The position numbers were made by a program, and so were the translations under genes. 12,630 nucleotides of DNA, taken from positions 1 through 12,630 of the forward strand of contig WFSP01000045.1 in NCBI GenBank assembly GCA_015485995.1, written 5' to 3'. Origin of the DNA: Caldisericales bacterium. Lineage in GTDB: Bacteria > Caldisericota > Caldisericia > Caldisericales > Caldisericaceae. The notes under the pieces are model-generated. The model was not told where the DNA came from and ran no database searches. It worked only from the letters and a program-made list of their open reading frames with translations. Shown here piece after piece: positions 6,068 to 12,630 of this stretch; position 1 is the first letter of the stretch, and every line of letters starts with the position of its first letter.

Positions 6068-7957
6068 ATGGAAAAATTCTACGTTACAACAGCAATTTAC
6101 TATGTAAATGACAAACCTCACATAGGATCAGTTTCAGAAGCCATCGCAGCAGATGTAATTGCACGCTATAAACGGCTTAGAGGGTTTGATGTATTCTTTT
6201 CTACAGGAACCGACGAGCATGCACAAAAGATAGAAGAACGGGCACAAAAAGAAGGTATTAACCCTCAAGAATTCGTTAATAAAGCAAGTAATGTATGGAA
6301 AGAAATTTTCAGTACATTTGGAATCTCGTATGATAGATTTATAAGAACAAGCGACCTGGACCATGTTGAGGTAGTAAAGCACTTTTTTCAAAAACTTTAC
6401 GATAAAGGAGACATATACCTCGGAAACTACGAGGGATGGTACTGCGTAAGGGATGCAACATTCCTCAAAGATTCTGATCTTGTCGACGGAAAATGCCCAA
6501 TATGCGGAGGGCCTGTTCAAAAAATAAAAGAGCCAAATTATTTTTTTAAACTCAGCAAGTACCAGTTGCCACTTCTGAAATATTACGAAGAAAACAAGAG
6601 TTTCTTTCAACCATCATACAGATACAATGAAGTTATTAATGTAATAAAGTCAGGGCTGCAGGATGTCTCGCTTTCAAGGCTGTCTTTTAAATTTGGAATT
6701 CCAGTTCCTTTTGACCCTGACCATACAATTTACGTATGGTTTGATGCGCTGTTGAACTATCTCACATCGATAGGGTTTTTACATGACGACAACACATTTA
6801 ATAAATATTGGCCGGCAGACTTGCATTTAATAGGAAAAGATATTACTCGCTTTCACGGCATAATATGGCCTGCAATGCTTATGAGCTACGGATTGCCCTT
6901 GCCAAAAACTATTTTTGCACACGGCTTCTGGAACCTTGAAGGAGAAAAAATGTCTAAATCCACAGGTAACGTAGTGAACCCTGTAAATTTTGTAAACGAG
7001 TTTTCAAAAAAAGCCAACATTAATTTAAAAACTTCAGTAGATGTACTGCGTTACTACCTTGGCAGGGAAGTTACTTTTGGGCAAGATGGGAACTTTAAAA
7101 TGGACACCTTTATCTCAAGATATAACTCAGACCTTGCAAATGACTTTGGCAATCTTTTAAATAGAACAGTTTCTATGCTTTACAAATATATGGAAGGAGT
7201 AGTACCCCAATCTTCCGTAGACCCCGAAGTAACAAGCTTTATGAAAGAGAAAGAAGAAGTATATTTTGATGAAATGGACATACTTTCTTTCTCAACAGCA
7301 CTTGAAGTACTGTGGGAAACAGTAAATTATTTAAACAACTACATACAAGTAAAAGCACCGTGGAAACTTAAAAATGATAAAAAATCACTCGCTACGATTC
7401 TTTATACTTTACTTGAGGGAATAAGGCATATATCCATCCTCTTATCTCCATTTATGCCTTTCACGTCAGAAAGGATCCTCTCATCCTTATCTAAAGAAGA
7501 TGTGCATAGCAATGATTGGGGAGTTATAAAAAGCGGCACAAAAATTGAAAAGTTGCCCCCCGTTTTCCCAAGAATAGAAAAAGATAAACTCCAAATTGAA
7601 GCTGGAAAAGAGGAGAAAGAAACCGAAGAAAAGGAAAAGATTGATTACGAAGATTTCGCAAAGCTTGATTTAAGAGTTGCAAAAATAATTGAAGCGGAAA
7701 AAGTACCAAAATCCAAAAAACTTATTAAGCTTCGTATATCGCTGGGCAATGAAAAACGTACAATTGTGGGCGGCATCGCTTTGCACTATTCTCCTGAAGA
7801 ACTTATAGGCAAAAAAATCATCATTATTAAGAATTTAAAACCAAGAAAACTTATGGGGATCACTTCCCAGGGTATGTTGTTAGCTGCATCAAATGAGGAA
7901 GGATTTTCACTGTTAGGATTGGACAAGGATGTGAAGGAAGGTTCAAAAATTAGTTAA
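6068..7957 (+). CDS. metG: Methionyl-tRNA synthetase with C-terminal EMAP/Trbp111 domain
   Basis: The 629-residue class I enzyme charges tRNA-Met with methionine in the cytoplasm. Seen: PHIGS (17-21, the HIGH signature), STGTDEHAQKI (45-55), KMSKS (294-298), an all-helical anticodon-binding region (about 345-500), a Glu/Lys-rich linker (511-524) and an OB-fold tRNA-binding domain (525-629: DFAKLDLRVAKI, IVGGIA, NLKPRKLMG, SQGMLLAA), which usually dimerises. In the connective-peptide knuckle the four metal positions read C126-x2-D129 and C143-x2-C146, so one cysteine is replaced by Asp. The ribosome binding site AAGGGAG is 6 bases before the ATG. The next gene, tatD, abuts the stop, an old and widespread metG-tatD pairing. 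Confidence 0.97.
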   Translation: MEKFYVTTAIYYVNDKPHIGSVSEAIAADVIARYKRLRGFDVFFSTGTDEHAQKIEERAQKEGINPQEFVNKASNVWKEIFSTFGISYDRFIRTSDLDHVEVVKHFFQKLYDKGDIYLGNYEGWYCVRDATFLKDSDLVDGKCPICGGPVQKIKEPNYFFKLSKYQLPLLKYYEENKSFFQPSYRYNEVINVIKSGLQDVSLSRLSFKFGIPVPFDPDHTIYVWFDALLNYLTSIGFLHDDNTFNKYWPADLHLIGKDITRFHGIIWPAMLMSYGLPLPKTIFAHGFWNLEGEKMSKSTGNVVNPVNFVNEFSKKANINLKTSVDVLRYYLGREVTFGQDGNFKMDTFISRYNSDLANDFGNLLNRTVSMLYKYMEGVVPQSSVDPEVTSFMKEKEEVYFDEMDILSFSTALEVLWETVNYLNNYIQVKAPWKLKNDKKSLATILYTLLEGIRHISILLSPFMPFTSERILSSLSKEDVHSNDWGVIKSGTKIEKLPPVFPRIEKDKLQIEAGKEEKETEEKEKIDYEDFAKLDLRVAKIIEAEKVPKSKKLIKLRISLGNEKRTIVGGIALHYSPEELIGKKIIIIKNLKPRKLMGITSQGMLLAASNEEGFSLLGLDKDVKEGSKIS

Positions 7958-8746
7958 ATGTATATAGATGCACACGCACATCTTCTAAAAGCTGAATACG
8001 GAAATGACTTAAAGAATGAAATTAACACAGTAGAAAATAGCAAAATCATCTTAGTAAACAACATCGGGTATGATTTAAGCAGTTCTAAAGAAGCCATATC
8101 GCTTTCTAAAGAATATGAGTTTCTTTTCGCAACCATAGGGGTGCATCCGTATAATGCAAATGGCTTTAACGCAAAAACATTGGAAGAAATAAAAAAACTT
8201 GCAGAAAACAAAAAAGCACTCGCAATAGGCGAAATAGGATTAGATTATTTTAGGAATATCACGGATTTTTCGATGCAAAGGAAAATTTTTGAAGCACAGC
8301 TTAACCTTGCAAAAGAACTAAGCCTTCCTTTTATGATACACTCAAGAGATGCATTTAAAGATACAGTAAACATTATAAAAAAAGTGAATTATTTCAATGG
8401 TATCTTTCACTCGTTTGATTACGGAGAAGAAGAAACAAAAGAAGTCATAGAAATGGGACTTTATGTGTCTTTTTCAGGAATGATAACATTTAAAAAGAAA
8501 GAAGGATTAAGAAAAGCAGCTGGATATGCACCAATTGAAAAAGTTCTTCTCGAAACCGATTCTCCTTACCTTGCCCCTGTTCCAATGAGGGGAAAGAGAA
8601 ACACGCCACTGTTCGTAAAATATGTCTATGAAAAATTCGCACTGCTTAAAGAAGTAGATATTGAAACACTTTCTAAAAGAATCTTACAAAATTTTGAAAC
8701 GTTATTTAAAAGAAGCAAAATTTACTTAGATACGGCAAGGAGGTAA
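7958..8746 (+). CDS. tatD: TatD-family metal-dependent deoxyribonuclease
   Basis: The 262-residue protein is a TatD-family TIM-barrel metal hydrolase; E. coli members act as 3'-5' exonucleases or DNases in DNA repair and turnover. Metal ligands are all present: H6 and H8 (DAHAHL), E92 (GEIGLDY), H128 (MIHSRDA), H151 (FHSFD) and D201 (LETDSPYL). GVHPY (61-65) is also typical. The ATG follows the metG stop with no gap (TAAATG) and has no good ribosome binding site, so translation probably depends on ribosomes finishing metG. The gene ends in AGG AGG TAA, which doubles as the ribosome binding site of nfnA, giving the protein an Arg-Arg tail unlikely to matter for function. Confidence 0.93.
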   Translation: MYIDAHAHLLKAEYGNDLKNEINTVENSKIILVNNIGYDLSSSKEAISLSKEYEFLFATIGVHPYNANGFNAKTLEEIKKLAENKKALAIGEIGLDYFRNITDFSMQRKIFEAQLNLAKELSLPFMIHSRDAFKDTVNIIKKVNYFNGIFHSFDYGEEETKEVIEMGLYVSFSGMITFKKKEGLRKAAGYAPIEKVLLETDSPYLAPVPMRGKRNTPLFVKYVYEKFALLKEVDIETLSKRILQNFETLFKRSKIYLDTARR

Positions 8747-8747
8747 T

Positions 8748-10980
<2,233 letters not shown>

Positions 10981-10981
10981 A

Positions 10982-12004
10982 ATGGAAGACGCCTTGCTGT
11001 GGGAAAAACTTCCGGATAAAAAAGTACGGTGTAATCTCTGCCACTTTCACTGCATTATTCCTGAGGGAAAAAGTGGAATATGTAAGGTAAGGGTTAATAA
11101 AGATGGCGAACTAAAAACAATTCTTAATTCTTACACTTCTTCTCTGTCATTGGACCCCATCGAGAAAAAACCACTTTACCACTTCTATCCAGGAACAAAC
11201 GTCTTATCGCTTGGAACATGGAGTTGTAACTTCAGGTGTAGAGGATGCCAGAATTATGAACTTTCACGAACATTCCCCACAGAGGAAACTATTGCTTCAA
11301 TCAGCAAAAAAATTTCTCCGGAAGATGCAGTACTCCTTGCAAAAAAGTATGGAGCTTCTGGAATTGCCTGGACATACAACGAACCTACAATATGGTTCGA
11401 ATACACATTGAAAAGTGCGATTGCTGCAAAGAAAGCAGGCCTATACACGGTTTACGTAACAAATGGCTCAATGACAGAAGCCGCTCTCGACCTAATTGGA
11501 CCATACTTAGACGCCTTCAGTGTTGACATCAAGGCATTTTCAGACGAAAGTTACAGGAAAATCACCCCTATATTTGATTGGCATAAAGTACTTGATACAA
11601 TTACATACGCCAAAAACAAATGGAACATACACATAGAAATCGTAACTAATATTGTCCCCAAAGTAAATGATAGTAATGAAGAGATGAAAAACCTCGCAAG
11701 GTGGATAAAAAATAATTTAGGCAAGAGAACGCCCTGGCACGTAACAAGATTTTTTCCTTACCTTGAATTTTCCAGTTTACCTCCAACACCAATAGAAACA
11801 TTGGAAAGAATTCACGACATCGGGATAAGCGAGGGGCTGGAGTTCGTGTATGCGGGAAACATATTGGGACACCCATATGAAAATACATACTGCCCAAAAT
11901 GTAAAAGGCCCGTAATAGTGAGAAATGGTTTTAAAATCGGTGAAAAACATACACACAATGGAAAATGTGATTTTTGCGGGGAGGACTTAAACATCATTGA
12001 ATAA
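10982..12004 (+). CDS. amrS: AmmeMemoRadiSam-system radical SAM enzyme AmrS
   Basis: The 340-residue radical SAM protein resembles pyruvate formate-lyase activases and fits AmrS, the radical SAM partner of AMMECR1 and Memo proteins; its substrate is unknown. Seen: an N-terminal four-cysteine segment (C17, C20, C24, C34 in RCNLCHFHC...GIC), the [4Fe-4S]/SAM motif C82-x3-C86-x2-C89 (SCNFRCRGC), GIAWTYNEPTIWFEY (about 127-141), DIKAF and TPWHVTRFFPY, and a C-terminal zinc ribbon (C304, C307, C329, C332). These flanking Cys motifs are typical of AmrS and argue against a plain PflA. No pyruvate formate-lyase, AMMECR1 or Memo gene is in the window. It starts 1 base after nfnB and its end overlaps the apbE start by 8 bases, so it belongs to the same transcript. 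Confidence 0.88.
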   Translation: MEDALLWEKLPDKKVRCNLCHFHCIIPEGKSGICKVRVNKDGELKTILNSYTSSLSLDPIEKKPLYHFYPGTNVLSLGTWSCNFRCRGCQNYELSRTFPTEETIASISKKISPEDAVLLAKKYGASGIAWTYNEPTIWFEYTLKSAIAAKKAGLYTVYVTNGSMTEAALDLIGPYLDAFSVDIKAFSDESYRKITPIFDWHKVLDTITYAKNKWNIHIEIVTNIVPKVNDSNEEMKNLARWIKNNLGKRTPWHVTRFFPYLEFSSLPPTPIETLERIHDIGISEGLEFVYAGNILGHPYENTYCPKCKRPVIVRNGFKIGEKHTHNGKCDFCGEDLNIIE

Positions 12005-12630
12005 AAAGAACGTTGTTACGATTTTATCCTATATTTTTATAGCGATTGTCATAGTTGTTGCTTTTACGCAATTTAGACCAAGTACGGAAAAAGCTGCTAC
12101 ATCGGAAATTTACAGTATGAATACAATAGTAAACATTTCTATCTACGGGCAGGATAAAGAAAAAGCAATGCAAAATGTAATAAACGAGATACAAAAGATA
12201 GATAAGCTGGTGGATGATTTTTCAAAAGAATCAGATGTGTATAAAATAAACGAAAATGCAGGGGTAAGACCTGTAAAAGTAGACCTAATTACAATGGATA
12301 TGATAAATAAGGCATTTGATATTGCTAAAGAAACAGATGGCGCCTTTGACCCAACCGTGTATCCACTTTCAAAACTATGGGGATTTAAAAGCGGAAATTT
12401 TCGTATTCCTCCAAAAGAAAAAATTGCCCAAACTCAGAAACTTGTTTCATACAAAAACATAAAAATCGATAAGCAAAACAGCACTGTATTCCTTCCACTG
12501 AAGGGAGAAGGTATAGACCTCGGGGGAATAGCAAAAGGATACACGCTGGATAAAATAAACGAAATACTATCTACTTACAATATAAGCAGGGCGTTAATCA
12601 ATATGGGAGGAAACATACTCACTTATAAAA
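11997..12630 (+). CDS. apbE: FAD:protein FMN transferase (ApbE), cut by the window end
   Basis: The first 211 codons of an ApbE-family protein are visible. ApbE attaches FMN to threonine or serine of target proteins, classically RnfG/RnfD or NqrB/NqrC, on the outer face of the membrane. Seen: a lysine-led hydrophobic anchor (residues 6-23, VVTILSYIFIAIVIVVAF), YSMNTIVNISIYG, the substrate-site stretch DGAFDPTVYPLSKLWGF, DLGGIAKGYTLDKI and ALINMGGNI. There is no lipobox cysteine, so it is held by an uncleaved or signal-peptide-like segment and not a lipid. The start is the TTG at 11997, the only start that keeps the anchor; a stop codon lies two codons upstream and GGAGG is 12 bases before it. 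The C-terminal third lies outside the window. Confidence 0.9.
   Translation, partial: MNKKNVVTILSYIFIAIVIVVAFTQFRPSTEKAATSEIYSMNTIVNISIYGQDKEKAMQNVINEIQKIDKLVDDFSKESDVYKINENAGVRPVKVDLITMDMINKAFDIAKETDGAFDPTVYPLSKLWGFKSGNFRIPPKEKIAQTQKLVSYKNIKIDKQNSTVFLPLKGEGIDLGGIAKGYTLDKINEILSTYNISRALINMGGNILTYK

Noticed and set aside
6134..6610. 158-codon open frame on the minus strand inside metG
   Set aside because: It lies entirely antisense to a strongly conserved part of methionyl-tRNA synthetase, its peptide matches nothing I know, and it has no convincing ribosome binding site.

Overview
The window (roughly 36-38% GC by eye) looks like a chromosomal segment of a thermophilic or thermophile-related anaerobic bacterium. 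Indications are strong AAGGAGG ribosome binding sites, tightly packed genes, a protein disulfide oxidoreductase of the type common in thermophiles beside a thioredoxin reductase, an NfnAB-type electron-bifurcating transhydrogenase, and a methionyl-tRNA synthetase with a fused C-terminal tRNA-binding domain. Lineages such as Caldisericota, Thermotogota, Dictyoglomota or anaerobic Firmicutes would fit. The sequence alone does not let me choose, and I saw no phage, transposon, CRISPR array, rRNA or tRNA.

Layout. (1) Positions 1-52, minus: the first residues of an exported or membrane protein behind a consensus promoter. (2) 134-1822, minus: an operon of a small unknown ORF, nfo (endonuclease IV) and a YggS-type PLP homeostasis protein. 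(3) 1903-3114, plus: a class I/II aminotransferase transcribed divergently from (2), ended by a bidirectional hairpin terminator at 3116-3148. (4) 3166-4842, minus: trxB followed by a protein disulfide oxidoreductase, a likely thioredoxin-like redox pair with its own promoter. (5) 4907-5260, minus: rsfS, the ribosome silencing factor. (6) 5347 to the window end, plus: eight tightly packed genes, probably one transcript: two Roadblock/LC7 proteins, metG, tatD, nfnA, nfnB, amrS and apbE (cut by the window end).

Themes. Redox and flavin chemistry recurs: TrxB with a disulfide oxidoreductase, NfnAB balancing NADH, NADPH and ferredoxin, a radical SAM enzyme, and an ApbE flavin transferase. This is mixed with housekeeping genes (metG, tatD, nfo, rsfS). 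I see no clear undescribed multi-gene system. The points most worth checking are a tyrosine in place of a zinc-binding histidine in endonuclease IV, an all-cysteine [2Fe-2S] site in NfnA where characterised enzymes use aspartate, a tandem Roadblock pair with no GTPase beside it, and a small ORF whose promoter geometry implies a leaderless mRNA.
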